Part shown: piece after piece, positions 21,268 through 31,923 of the stretch
Position numbering within the stretch: the stretch's first letter is position 1
Layout: the number at the start of each line of letters is the position of its first letter
From: Haliclystus octoradiatus
Taxonomy: Eukaryota > Cnidaria > Staurozoa > Stauromedusae > Haliclystidae
NCBI GenBank assembly: GCA_916610825.1
Contig: OU744448.1
Location: 6,372,650-6,436,649 of the forward strand
Direction of reading: 5' to 3'
Length of the DNA stretch: 64,000 nucleotides
The notes under the pieces: generated by a model
The model's database searches: none
Told to the model about the DNA's origin: nothing
What the model saw: the letters and a program-made list of their open reading frames with translations, nothing else
Program-made: the position numbers and the translations under genes

Positions 21268-21948
21268 TCAGAATTGCTCAACTTTCCCTCGCTTGACACC
21301 TTTTTGAGTTTGAGGTAAGTAAATGTATTGTGGTGTTTCGTCAGGTAGTATTCTAGCCCTGTAGCGGTGATCTTCCGGGGTGGTCGGCTTCAAGTCTATG
21401 AATAGGTATGAATATGGTAGTTGTACCGCATCGACGTAAGCCGTTTGAATGAAGCGAACGTTCGAAGGCTTCAACTGTTTTGAAAGGTGAGATATTTGGC
21501 TCATATCCCTAACATTCTTGAACACGATCATGTAATTAGCATTGAGTGATATGGTTCTCTGATCTTTATGAAATAGATTCTGCGTATTGAATATAACACT
21601 ATTATTGTCATGACGACCTTTGAAAAACGATGCTGCGATGGTTTCATTGTTTGATTTGTCCATAAAGTCATCAAAAATGATAATTGTATTTGTTTCTACG
21701 GTGGTTAGTGCTCCCAAATCATCAGGAATTCCTTCAATGTATTGCACTGGCACCTTGAGAGCTTTAAGTTTTGCGGCAACATCCACTTGATGTTTCGAAT
21801 AACACCATATCACCTGTTGAATGGTAGGTGATATCATCTCATCCATATACGATAGCAAACGAAGTATAAATGTGGATTTTCCACTACCCGTTCCGCCGGA
21901 AACAATAGCTGTAAAGGGGTGAATTAGTTGCGTTGAAATTTGCTCCAT
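21268..21948 (-). CDS. FtsK/HerA (A32)-type genome-packaging ATPase, 226 aa
   Basis: Predicted to pump DNA into the particle. Walker A GGTGSGKST at residues 18-26; Walker B IIIFDD at about 89-94; downstream FNTQNLF carries the polar sensor expected in this family. Length and order fit Polinton ATPases. The ATG at 21948 is well placed and the frame has no breaks. It is transcribed away from the polymerase, from a shared 278-bp region. Confidence 0.92.
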   Translation of the reverse strand: MEQISTQLIHPFTAIVSGGTGSGKSTFILRLLSYMDEMISPTIQQVIWCYSKHQVDVAAKLKALKVPVQYIEGIPDDLGALTTVETNTIIIFDDFMDKSNNETIAASFFKGRHDNNSVIFNTQNLFHKDQRTISLNANYMIVFKNVRDMSQISHLSKQLKPSNVRFIQTAYVDAVQLPYSYLFIDLKPTTPEDHRYRARILPDETPQYIYLPQTQKGVKRGKVEQF

Positions 21949-22226
21949 TCTTGCCTACGTAGTAATGACAACTGAGGCAATTCACTCAACACAATGGTGT
22001 ATTATAATCGTGTCTATCTATTAATTGCCCCGGGACTTGCCCAGGCATGCCTACAGTATTTATTTAGACATATCACTTGCCCAGACATGCCGCAGCTTGC
22101 CCAAGGCTATTTATTATCTAAATCAATGGTTACCAGTCCCCTCACCATAGTATAAATGTACTTTGATTTCAAAGGTCAATCATCATTCAGTGATTTTGCT
22201 TGGACGATACGGATCTAACATTAACT
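21949..22226. promoter_or_regulatory. Divergent promoter of ATPase and polymerase genes
   Basis: 278 bp between two start codons. For the polymerase a TATAAAT lies at 22151-22157; for the ATPase an ATTATAATAC-like box lies near 22002-22011 on the minus strand. Between them is a GC-rich block (22033-22102) with five decamers described separately. It is probably the main control region of the element besides the inverted repeats. Confidence 0.65.
22033..22102. promoter_or_regulatory. Five decamers resembling p53-family half-sites
   Basis: GGACTTGCCC (22033-22042) and AGGCATGCCT (22043-22052) both fit RRRCWWGYYY exactly, with no spacer. TCACTTGCCC, AGACATGCCG and CAGCTTGCCC follow at 22073, 22083 and 22093; each keeps the CWWG core with one or two mismatches in the flanks. 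All five are in the same 10-bp register. The second group repeats the first with a 40-bp shift, so part of the pattern is a local duplication. Confidence 0.5.
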
Positions 22227-25200
22227 ATGGCACCAATACCACCTTTTTGTGAGCTATGTGGAAAGACATTTACACGAAAAGCAGATTTGAAAAGACATAT
22301 GACAACGCATTCAAATGTCTCTTCAGTCACCTGCGATTATTGTGACCGTACGTTCAAGCATCGCAACAATTATAGAATACATTGCAGAATGGTGCACCGC
22401 TGCATTCCACCCTCAAGGCAGGTCGCAAGTCACAACCAACCTTCAAGGCGAGTCAATTCGTCTACACCGCCATTATTATCGAGTGTACTAAGATTAAATC
22501 CGGTACCACAGCATCAACAGCAACGAATTGATCAGGTGTTGGATGAGAATGTCGACCTGTTTGACCTGTTGGAAGCTCAAGGTGGAATGGAGATTTCGAA
22601 TGAAGAGATCCCTATTGTGGAGGTGAGCTATTACTATTGTTTCTGCTGTTGTAATAAATACGATTCGATTATACTTGTTATAATTTCCATCTTTGATAGA
22701 TAATTGAAACGGATATTTCAGACAGGTGATCGTTTGAGACAGACGGTTATCGATGATTTTATTGTTTTCAGGATTCTAATGCCAATAATGACACGGTCAT
22801 GGATTGGATTGATGACGATGACTCCACGAATATTGATGCATTGGTCCCAGAGGTGAGAAATGATGTGATACCTGAGTTAGAGTAACTCTATATTTCAAAC
22901 TTTTTCAATTTTCATTGTTTTTTGTTTTTCATTTTTTTATTTTTTCAATTTTTCCATGTTTTTTATTTTTTATTTTTTTTATTTTTTATTTTTAAAAAAT
23001 TTTATTTAAAAATTTTTTTTTTAATTTTAAATTTTTTTTTTATTTTAAATTTTTTTAATTTTTAATTTTTTCAATGTTTTGGTCCTGTCATTAGGAAGCT
23101 CCAAGGACACCTGCGTTGGATGACTTTAACAGTATGGATGATGGTGAAGAGTTCAGTCCTTCCGGTTTGAATGACTTGGATAGAATGGAATACAACCTGC
23201 TGAATGACCATCCAGCCTCAGATCAGCAGGTAAAAAGAAGTCTAAGTTTGGGGTTCATGTTAGTCTTGTTTATCACATGTTTTTTATTTGAATTTATTTT
23301 ATTTTATTCAGGTTGATGTGGTAGAGAGCTTCGATGTCAACGGTGCACTGCAGTCACTCTTCCACCATTGTCCACCGTCGTCACCTAGTGTCAGAGCAGC
23401 CTCTGTGGATTTTAGAGCTGCCCATATTGCCATCGACCATGCCAATCAACATCATTGCGAAAAGTGTGATATGTGGTTCATATGTGAAGAACAGTGGCGT
23501 CTGCATACTCAAGCACATGATGTGACTCACCCCTTCACCTGTCAGAACTGTTTCAAGTCATTTCATCGTCGTATTCATCTGGCTATGCACATCCGCTCTG
23601 GTTGTCCTGCACTCGCTAATCAAAACATCAATCAACGAGGCGAAAACAATTCTAGAGATGATGACAATGAACCACACCCTGCTCTTTCCACAGAACTGAC
23701 TGAACCACCACATCTTGTTTCACATGCTCTCAATCGAACAGTGCTGTTATATCGCAAGGACTTTGAGCAAATTCACCATGCCAACCTTTTGCAACGATTG
23801 AAAGATGTTATAAGTCTGCAAGTGCCACTCGTCAAGCAGCAAGCCTCCATTCAAAACGGTGTCAAGTTCTTTATGACGTTGTCTGTCGTGTTTAGAAAGG
23901 TCACCGATGATGATGAAAAGACGGACCCACCGGTTGTATTTGGTACCGAGGTATTTCGCTTTCTACCTCAAGATGATGATGACGGCCTGTATCTGCAAAG
24001 CTTGTTTGATTTGGCTTATAATCAGCTTCTCACCAAGATGGAAGAATTTGAACAGAATGGCTCATCGTGGATAATTGACGCACTCAACCATCTAGACTTG
24101 AACATTGTCACCTATGACCCTCTTCGGGCATCGTCTTTCCTACCCCTCCCACGAGATATACAACTCAAGCATGCTGTTATCAATGTTCAGAATAATGATG
24201 ATGAAAAGTGTTTTGTTTGGGCTGTACTGGCTAGTATGTTGAATATTTCTAACCATGCTGAACGTCTCTATCATTATGAACGAAATGAGCACTTGCTGAA
24301 ACTGGATGGATTACAATTCCCCCTCCCCCTCAAGGATGTGGCTAAATTTGAGCGCATGAATGACATCAGCGTTCATGTGTATGGTTTTGTGATAGAGGAA
24401 ACAGCAGCTAAAAAGTCAAAAAGCATTGTCATCCCGTTACGTATTGGCGAGAGGCGACAGTATTCACAACATGTTAACCTGTTGATGTGGACCGAAGACA
24501 ATGAAAATGATGATGATGATGATGATGATCAACCTGCACCCAAGTCCCATTACGCTTACATTAAAAACCTAAGTGCTCTTCTCGGCTCTCAACTCAGCAA
24601 GAGAAAAAATCATAAAGACTTTTGTGATTACTGTCTGCTCGGTTTTGGAAATCCTGCTGTGCGAGATAGACATATGGAGAAGTGTAAGCATACTGGGGCA
24701 CAACGGGTTCGATTACCTGAGAAGGACGATCTGAACAAAGAGGATAAAGTGTTTTTCAAAGATATGCAAAAACAAGTGAAAATGCCCTTTGTCATGTACG
24801 CAGACACTGAAGCATTGTTAATGAAGCAATCAACTTGTCAACGCAATCCTCAAAACTCGTCAACTGTCATCACACAAAATCATGTTCCTTGTGGGTTTGG
24901 TGTTTTGGTGAAGTGTACCAAACCAGAATTTGATGAGCCACCCTACATCTATCGAGGGGAAGATTGCATGGGTAAATTTCTGGATTATGTTCTTGCCAAG
25001 AGTGAAAAGCTGCGTGAGAAATTGAGAAACGTTGAGCCCATTATCATGTCTCTGGCAGAAGAGTTGGCCCATGTACAAGCTGGAGTGTGTCATATCTGTG
25101 AGAAGGGTGATTTTGTTTATGGTGTTAAAAATCACAAACGTTTAAAGGTGAAAGATCACGATCATTTGAGTGGACAGTATCGTGGTGCAGCACATAATGG

Positions 25201-26038
25201 ATGCAATCTGAATTATCGCGTCAATGCTGATTACATTCCAATACCCTGCGTCTTACACAATCTACGAGGGTATGATGCACATCACATCTTGTTGGCCTTC
25301 AAAGAACGACATGCTGAGAAACGCATTCAATGCATTCCAAACACAATGGAGAAGTATGTGTCCTTCACAATTGGCGGTGTACGCTTCATTGATTCTTTGC
25401 AATTTCTGAATGCAAGTCTTGGCACTTTGGTGGACAACTTGAATGATTCACAGCTGACACTCACCCACACCTACTTGGAAACAATCACAACTCGATCGGT
25501 CAATCTAGACAATCGTCTATCGCTAGTCAAGCGCAAAGGAGTCTATCCCTATGAGTACATGGATTCGTGGGAGCGATTTGATGATGTCACATTACCACCT
25601 CGATCGGCCTTCTACAGTTCATTGACGGATGAAGATGTAAGTGAGGAAGATTATAGTCACGCTCAGCAGGTCTTTCGTGAATTCAGCATGAATAATTTGG
25701 GTGATTATCATGACTTCTACCTGTGTACTGATGTTCTACTTCTGGCAGACGTCTTCGAAACCTTTCGCAACATGTGTCATGAATACTTCCACCTCGATCC
25801 TGCTCAGTTCTATAGTTCTCCTGGACTTTCTTGGAGTGCAGCATTAAAAATGACAGGCATTGAGTTGGATTTGTTGACTGATATTGATCAGTATCAATTC
25901 ATTGAACAGAGTGTGCGAGGTGGCGTTTCGTCCATCAATCATCGCTATGCCAAAGCCAATGTACCTGGTTCAGATGATTATGATCCTGATTCACCCAATG
26001 CCTACTTGGTCTATCTGGATGCAAAGTGAGTGATGAGT

Positions 26039-26081
<43 letters not shown>

Positions 26082-27445
26082 AGCAATGAGAATGGTAGTA
26101 TAGGGTTGCTAATTTTTTATGTTATTTTTATTTCAGCAACCTGTATGGATGGGCAATGTCGCAAGCGCTGCCAACAGGTCAATTCCGATGGTTAGAACAG
26201 TGTGAAATTGATGTCTTGGATGTTTCTCAATTGTCTAACGACTGTGATGATGGGTACATTCTCGAATGTGATTTGACCTATCCAGCTGATATTCATGATG
26301 CACATGCCTGCTTCCCTCTCGCTCCTGAGCGAATGGTGATTGATTCAAAGATGTTGTCCCCTCACCAAAAGGAATTGTACGCCATGACGATGATTAAATC
26401 ACAGTTGAATGGTGAGTCTGTCACGATTAAAGATTCATGTCGAAAACTTGTTCCTAATTTGAGAGATAAAGAGAAATATGTGGTTCATTATCGAAATCTC
26501 TCCTTGTTTCTCGACTTGGGAATGGTGTTGACAAAAGTGCATCGTGTTCTGACGTTCAAACAGCGACCTTGGTTGAAACAATACATCGACTTCAATACTC
26601 AGAAGAGAGCTGCTGCCACTGATGACTTCTCGAAAACGCTTTTCAAACTTTTCAACAATTCCATTTATGGCAAGCTGTTGGAAAGTGTACGCAGTAGACG
26701 CAACATCAATTTAGTGGACAATGCAAGGTCGATGAAAAAATTTGCAGCACAGCCCATCTTCAAATCTTGCAAGATTTTTCATGAAAATCTTTGTGCTGTA
26801 GAACGCTCGTTTCCTGAAATTGTCCTAAATCGACCTATTTATGCCGGATTCTGTGTCCTCGATTTATCAAAATGGCTGATGATCGATTTTCATTACAATT
26901 ATATGAAAAAGCGTTACCCTGGAAACCACTCCAAGGTATTGTTCACTGATACTGATAGCTTGGCTTATGTTATTCAAACTGATGATTTATACCGAGATAT
27001 TCAAGGTGCAAGTGATTGGTTTGACTTCAGTGGGTACCCTAAAGAACATCCTTGTTATTCACCTGCGAACAAAAAGGTGGTTGGCTATTTCAAAGATGAG
27101 TTGAACGGGTCCATTATGAAATCGTTTGTTGGTCTTCGCTCCAAGATGTATGCCTATCAGTACGATGGGAAAGAGGTGAAACGTGCCAAAGGTGTCAAAC
27201 GGTCGACAGTTCAAAAGACATTGACGTTTGATGATTACAGAACCTGCCTCTTTGACAATGTCACACTGATGCGCAGTATGAGTGCCATCCGATCCATCGA
27301 CCATCGACTGTATACTCTAGTTGTCAACAAGAAAGCTCTGTCGTCTTATGATGACAAGCGATATCTACTAGATGATGGCTACTCAACTCTACCCCACGGA
27401 CATTACTCAATTGAAGATCAACAACAACAACAACAACAACAATAG
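22227..27445 (+). CDS. Polinton DNA polymerase B (protein-primed type), five exons, 1544 aa
   Basis: Replicates the element. Exons: 22227-22622, 22772-22852, 23095-23229, 23312-26025 and 26137-27445, all with GT-AG borders and matching phases. Two C2H2 zinc fingers start the protein (FCELCGKTF..., CDYCDRTF...), and two more begin exon 4 (CEKCDMWF, CQNCFKSF; residues ~252-302). Exonuclease motifs: D-T-E in MYADTEALL (~702), GYDAHH (~856) and a YxxxD-like stretch before LLLADVFETF. A zinc/HNH-like insert (CHICEKGDF..., DHDHLSGQYRGAAH) is typical of Polinton polymerases. Polymerase motif A is split by the last intron, motif B is FNNSIYGK (~1280) and motif C is TDTDS (~1379). No stops or shifts. 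The start is the first ATG after the TATA box; the frame's TTG opening at 22200 was ignored. AATAAA at 27559-27564. The tail is polyglutamine. Confidence 0.92.
22853..23094 (+). repeat. T/A low-complexity tract in polymerase intron 2
   Basis: Roughly 22895-23080 is almost only T and A in short homopolymer runs, directly before the TTAG acceptor of exon 3. It acts as a long pyrimidine-rich tract, but its length is unusual. Confidence 0.8.
26026..26136 (+). other. Polymerase intron splitting motif A
   Basis: GTGAGT donor and TTTCAG acceptor, 111 bp, phase 2, with a TGA microsatellite in its 5' half (about 26039-26080). It separates LVYLDA from NLYGW, inside the catalytic DxxxLY block. Confidence 0.88.
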
Positions 27446-27867
27446 CTTTTTTCTATATAATTACTATCAGTGAATATCTGTGAATCGGATTACGAATTCA
27501 GATTATGTATCATCGTTTTAACTTATTGTTTAGCTAAGTTATGAACGAGAGAAATGATAATAAAAAACAGACAATTTTGTATATATTAAATCATGTTTTA
27601 TTATTGTTTTAAAAAATGTGTGAGAATTATTATTATTATTATGAATGACATTTTGTACTATAACATCTACTATTATTCATCTATATCAAATCAAAGTTAT
27701 AATTAATTGAATGTGTGATTGATTATTCTTTGTCATTAAATCTGTTTTATTAATAAATGCACATCTATGATTCTCAAGATATATATTTGTATAATGAATC
27801 AGGTTTTGTCCATTCTAAAACAAATGGGTGATTCTGTTGATGAACTATTGATTATGTTATACGTCTG
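27446..27867. other. Gap between polymerase and right terminal gene
   Basis: Converging 3' ends. AATAAA at 27559 serves the polymerase; a TTTATT near 27746 gives AATAAA for the minus-strand gene. A short TTA microsatellite lies at about 27628-27642. No gene seen. Confidence 0.6.
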
Positions 27868-29025
27868 TTATGGATCGGTGAATTCATTACTTTGTGCATA
27901 AGCGTCTGTGAGACGTTCTTTGAGTTCATTCACCCACAGGCTATTTGATAACAAGTGTTCCAGAGTGAAACTAGGCCACATACTTTTAACTCTGCTGATG
28001 TGACGAAATGCCTTGTTGTGAGCTTCTGCGATGTCCACCTGTTTTATTACGTCATCAAAACAAAGACGTATGCATTCATCTGCTGTGGAAAATGCGCATA
28101 TTTCATGACCCATTATATTCTGTTCCTCATCTCTACACCCCATACATATGCTTTTAAGACAATCCAATACTTTAGGTGCCATTTGATCTACAAAAGCAGG
28201 AATTATTTGCCGTAATTGTCTGGTCAATACCGTAATTTCAGAACTATCTCCATCAGCGTCAGTGGTTATCGGCTTATGTCCGTTTGTGAAAGAATTTACT
28301 GGGTGATGAATAACGCTTCTGACAGGGTAAGAAAAATCACTGTCTGCCACTTTCATGTCGAGTAACTGCTTTTTGTAAGTTGAATACGACTTTTTCATAC
28401 CCTGCAGAACTTTGATCATTTCTTCTAAATTCTCCGCGTTAATAATAATGTGACCACATCCTTCTCTCGATGATGATGATTTATTACCAACTTGCCCCTC
28501 ATCAATGGTTTGACTCATCATAATGTAAACGTTATTTGAGAGACTCGATTTGTCACTGTGATCTACAAATGCTTTACTTGTTAATTGTAGTTTTTTAATA
28601 CCTTGATTTCTCAAGGTCTTTAAACGTTTTGCAAAACCAGATTCGTCTCCATTGTTATTAGGTTGTCGATCATTCACCCATTGTGGTAATTCAACCTCTT
28701 TATTTTCAGGGACTTGAGGCTTCGTTTTCTTTGTTGATGTGGATTTCCCCAATTTGATAAAATCGACATTTCGACGTTTCAATTCTTTATCACTGTTGGC
28801 TTGTGTAACAGATCCGCTAATATGACGAGGCTTGTGAGATTTTCTCTTGTTGTGTTTTGAAGGCTGAATCACCTCAATGATTGAAATATCATCATCATCC
28901 ATCTTGTCTGGAACAATTGGCTGACTAGTTACTGCAGTTGGTTTATTCATCAGCGAATCAAGCGTTTCATATTCTGATGCAGTAAATGGTGTGGCAGTGA
29001 ATTCCAAATCATCCATTGAAGCCAT
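27868..29025 (-). CDS. Polinton terminal gene, right; uncharacterised 385-aa protein
   Basis: Unrecognised. ATG 29025 lies in the inverted repeat and begins MASMDDLE, matching the left terminal gene except for one residue; after that the two diverge. Features: an acidic patch followed by hydrophobics (DDDDISIIEVI, ~residues 42-52) that fits a SUMO-interacting motif; a basic stretch (KHNKRKSHKPRH) likely to be a nuclear signal; a polar linker; and a C-terminal helical domain rich in cysteine (ICMGC, ICAF, CIRLCF). The frame is open. It is driven by the TATA box of the right inverted repeat. A nuclear regulatory or DNA-handling role is possible but is only inference. Confidence 0.75.
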   Translation of the reverse strand: MASMDDLEFTATPFTASEYETLDSLMNKPTAVTSQPIVPDKMDDDDISIIEVIQPSKHNKRKSHKPRHISGSVTQANSDKELKRRNVDFIKLGKSTSTKKTKPQVPENKEVELPQWVNDRQPNNNGDESGFAKRLKTLRNQGIKKLQLTSKAFVDHSDKSSLSNNVYIMMSQTIDEGQVGNKSSSSREGCGHIIINAENLEEMIKVLQGMKKSYSTYKKQLLDMKVADSDFSYPVRSVIHHPVNSFTNGHKPITTDADGDSSEITVLTRQLRQIIPAFVDQMAPKVLDCLKSICMGCRDEEQNIMGHEICAFSTADECIRLCFDDVIKQVDIAEAHNKAFRHISRVKSMWPSFTLEHLLSNSLWVNELKERLTDAYAQSNEFTDP

Positions 29026-29410
29026 TATGCAAAAAAACAACTCAACTGCTATACCGTATGTCAAATTGTAATGAAATGAAATGATTTTCAAACGAGGCTT
29101 TTATAACCCTGGATGATTGACATGTTGTCAATCAATCGTTGCGCTTTTGGTAATCGGATTAATGGATCGTTGCGCTAAAACCGGATCGTTGCGCTAAAAC
29201 CGGATCGTTGCGCTAAACCGGATCGTTGCGCAAATACCGGAGTGGTTGACCGGATCGTTGCGCAAATACCGGAGTGGTTGACCGGATCGTTGCGCAAATA
29301 CCGGATTGGTTGACCGGATCGTTGCGCAAATCGTTGCGCTTTTTACCGGAGTTCCGGATCGTTGCGTCGTTGCCTATTGACTGGCCCAGAACCCGTCAAA
29401 TACATCTACT
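29001..29410 (-). repeat. Polinton right terminal inverted repeat, 410 bp
   Basis: Mirror of 12631-13008, with one extra 32-bp unit in the CGCAACGATCCGG array and one substitution. It contains the minus-strand TATA box (about 29098-29105) and the start codon of the right terminal gene. Confidence 0.93.
29098..29105 (-). promoter_or_regulatory. TATA box inside the right inverted repeat
   Basis: Reads TATAAAAG on the minus strand, 73 bp before ATG 29025. Same spacing and sequence as the left one. Confidence 0.75.
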
Positions 29411-29416
29411 AAGTTT
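29411..29416. repeat. Polinton target-site duplication, right
   Basis: AAGTTT directly after the ...CATCTACT end; identical to 12625-12630. Confidence 0.93.
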
Positions 29417-31923
29417 AAATAAGCTATATAGCTACATCATTTAAAAAGAAATAAGATGTTAAAAGTGGAGATGATATTTCAGTCCTGTGAAAAAAGTTCT
29501 AAGTGAACTTATCAGGTTCTGAATAAATGATGATGATGATATGATGATCATGACATTTAATATCTATCTAAAATTACGAATACATGTATCTACATTGTGC
29601 AAGCAAGCTTTCCACGATTTTTTGCATCACTGCATGGTTGCAGCTGTTGCATCATTGAGGTTTAAATTTAAGGAGCAAAGATATTCTTCATATTGTTTAT
29701 ACCAAGTCTTAAAAAATGTTCTCGGCTCCCCTACAGTACTCGATATGGCTCAGTTGGTTGATTACTATATTTTATGGGATTATTTAGTAACACTTGACTG
29801 TTGTTGGTCGTCTGAGGACAAAGTTTATTTACGAAAATTTTTCCCTCCTGCCTCTGCTATATTGCTCATCAACATCAATATGCAATTTAAAGGCCACATC
29901 GAGAGGTAAAAAAAGACGTATGCTCTGCAAATGCTGCATGACATCCTTCACTGGCAACTGAAGGAGATGTTTCGATGGACGGGGCTACGGGAAAGTGCTA
30001 TCTTTTCATAACGTTTTGTATCGTGATTTGCTTATTTATAAGTTTCTTTGTCAGCAATGTCTGACCGTGATTTGTGGCAAACGAGCGGGCCTTATATTTG
30101 TTAGTATATAAAATAATTGCCATAAAGTAAAATATACTAATAATTAAATAAGACTTGTCAAATAATTATTTCATTCTGTTCCAATTATGACCCTTTTACG
30201 GCTTGCTAATAAACTATAATCGAATAGCTTTATATACTCCACCATTTGATTACGACAAGTTAGTGACGTCACTTGTTTGTCAATGAATGACGTCACTCGA
30301 TGGAGAATCTCACCCACGTGCTGCATCATCAAAAGAAGTTTCTAGAACGGAAGATGATGTATAAAAATAAATTTTGAAGGGATTTTACACTCTTTTTTTA
30401 TACATCTTATTGATAGTATTTCAAAAGTTGAATGAAATATCAGTGCTACCAATATCAACCATATTTAGTATGAACATTTTAGTCTTTTTGCACAAACCAT
30501 AAATTGTAAACAAAGATCAGACACAAAGCCATTTATTTGTCGATCACAACTCATGAAATTACCATGACAACAGAACAAATTAGTAAGGTACACAAAATCA
30601 GTATGTCCATGAATTTCTAACAATTGATAAACCTCTTACTTTTAGATGCTTTTAAATTGATGGTACTTGCAGGTATAAAATACAACAATCATCAGATCAT
30701 CATTCGAGTGCAGACAATGCAGTTGATACGATCAACTGTTAAACAAAGTTTTTCTAGAAATTTGCCTACTCATGTATCCTGACGGAGTGACGGTAACTGA
30801 CCATAGACCATATTCGAGATAGACCATAGACATACTCGAGATTTGCACCATTCGAATAATAGCGAGTACTTGTAATGTAGTTTGAACCTGGTAGTGCTGG
30901 TACCTGTACATTTAAATCTTCATCTTGCCTCTGCCTCAAGACAATCTCTCTAAACATTGATTATAGATGATATAAACAAATAGAATTGCTAGACTATGAT
31001 TGATACTATTATTATGTACTACTTGAAAGAGGACCTAACAGAGATGGTCAGATGCTTCAGTTTCGAGTAACAACATTGTTGAATCAGTATGTTTCTTTCT
31101 TCGTGATATTGTTTATATTTAGTTGACGCCGTCGAGTTGTTTGGACTCTTTCATTATTTCTCTTGACATGTAGAGTTGTGAACAACTGAACTGAAATCAT
31201 ATATCAGCTTTAACTATACGCACTGATCATTTTTAAGATACGTTGACCTTGTTTTGGAAAGAAAATGGCAACATTTTGATTTCAAAATGTGCTGCAAACA
31301 TTGGAAGTGCTACTGAAATCGTTGTAAGCCAATCAACTCATTCATATCAGTGTAATTTTCCTTTCAAATCAAAAAGACAATAGGTCACGGAGTCTCGGAC
31401 CGACTGCTAAAATATACTAATTATGCAAAATGTCGGAGCACAGCCCCCCCGCGAAGCTTTATGTTTCTACAAAATTCGCGTTTTACATGGGGCTTTCATG
31501 AAAATTTTGAATGTCCAAGATTTTAATTTTAGCCTGTTGTAGGCACTGTTACTTAGCCTCTGGAGATCTGTAAGGCAAATTATAAAGATTTATCTGCTAA
31601 TTTTATTCATGGAAAAGGAGCCATAATACTTAATTTGATTTGCATCGTAAGATTTTCGATGCAAGTTTGGGGTTTGACTAATGGTAAGCGGCAGCCATGA
31701 TTTTTGTATTGGTCTTGAGATGCGTTTCGTAATAGAAAATTCAATTTTCTTACAACGGATGATAATTTATTTGTTATTATCTCAGTTATGAGTAAGATGC
31801 TATGATTTTTTATTTGTGTTATTGTTTTCCGGCAGGATTGAAGTTCAGCGATTTAATACGCGCCAGTTTATGTTTTTTTCATCATACTTCTCTTTATGTC
31901 CGTGCTGAACTGCTATAGCAGTG
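29417..31923. other. Intergenic, Polinton right flank to CBP start
   Basis: No supported gene. The 122-codon frame at 29541-29909 has no domain I recognise and an ordinary AT-rich composition. The part after about 31000 should hold the CBP promoter and 5' UTR; I see no clear TATA box near the expected start. Confidence 0.5.

Larger units (their letters stand above)
12631..29410. mobile_element. Complete Polinton/Maverick DNA transposon, 16,780 bp
   Basis: Starts AG, ends CT, has long inverted repeats and a perfect 6-bp duplication. It carries the Polinton hallmark genes: DNA polymerase B, retrovirus-like integrase, packaging ATPase, adenain-type protease and two capsid proteins. Most genes lie on the minus strand between 14.2 and 21.9 kb; the polymerase runs the other way. 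Its GC content is visibly higher than the flanks. The inverted repeats differ by one substitution and one 32-bp unit, so insertion or gene conversion was recent. Two genes (major capsid and protease) contain single in-frame stops, so this copy is probably not self-sufficient. Confidence 0.95.

Noticed and set aside
29541-29909. 122-codon open frame right of the Polinton
   Set aside because: No domain, no promoter and no partner exon; the composition is like its surroundings.
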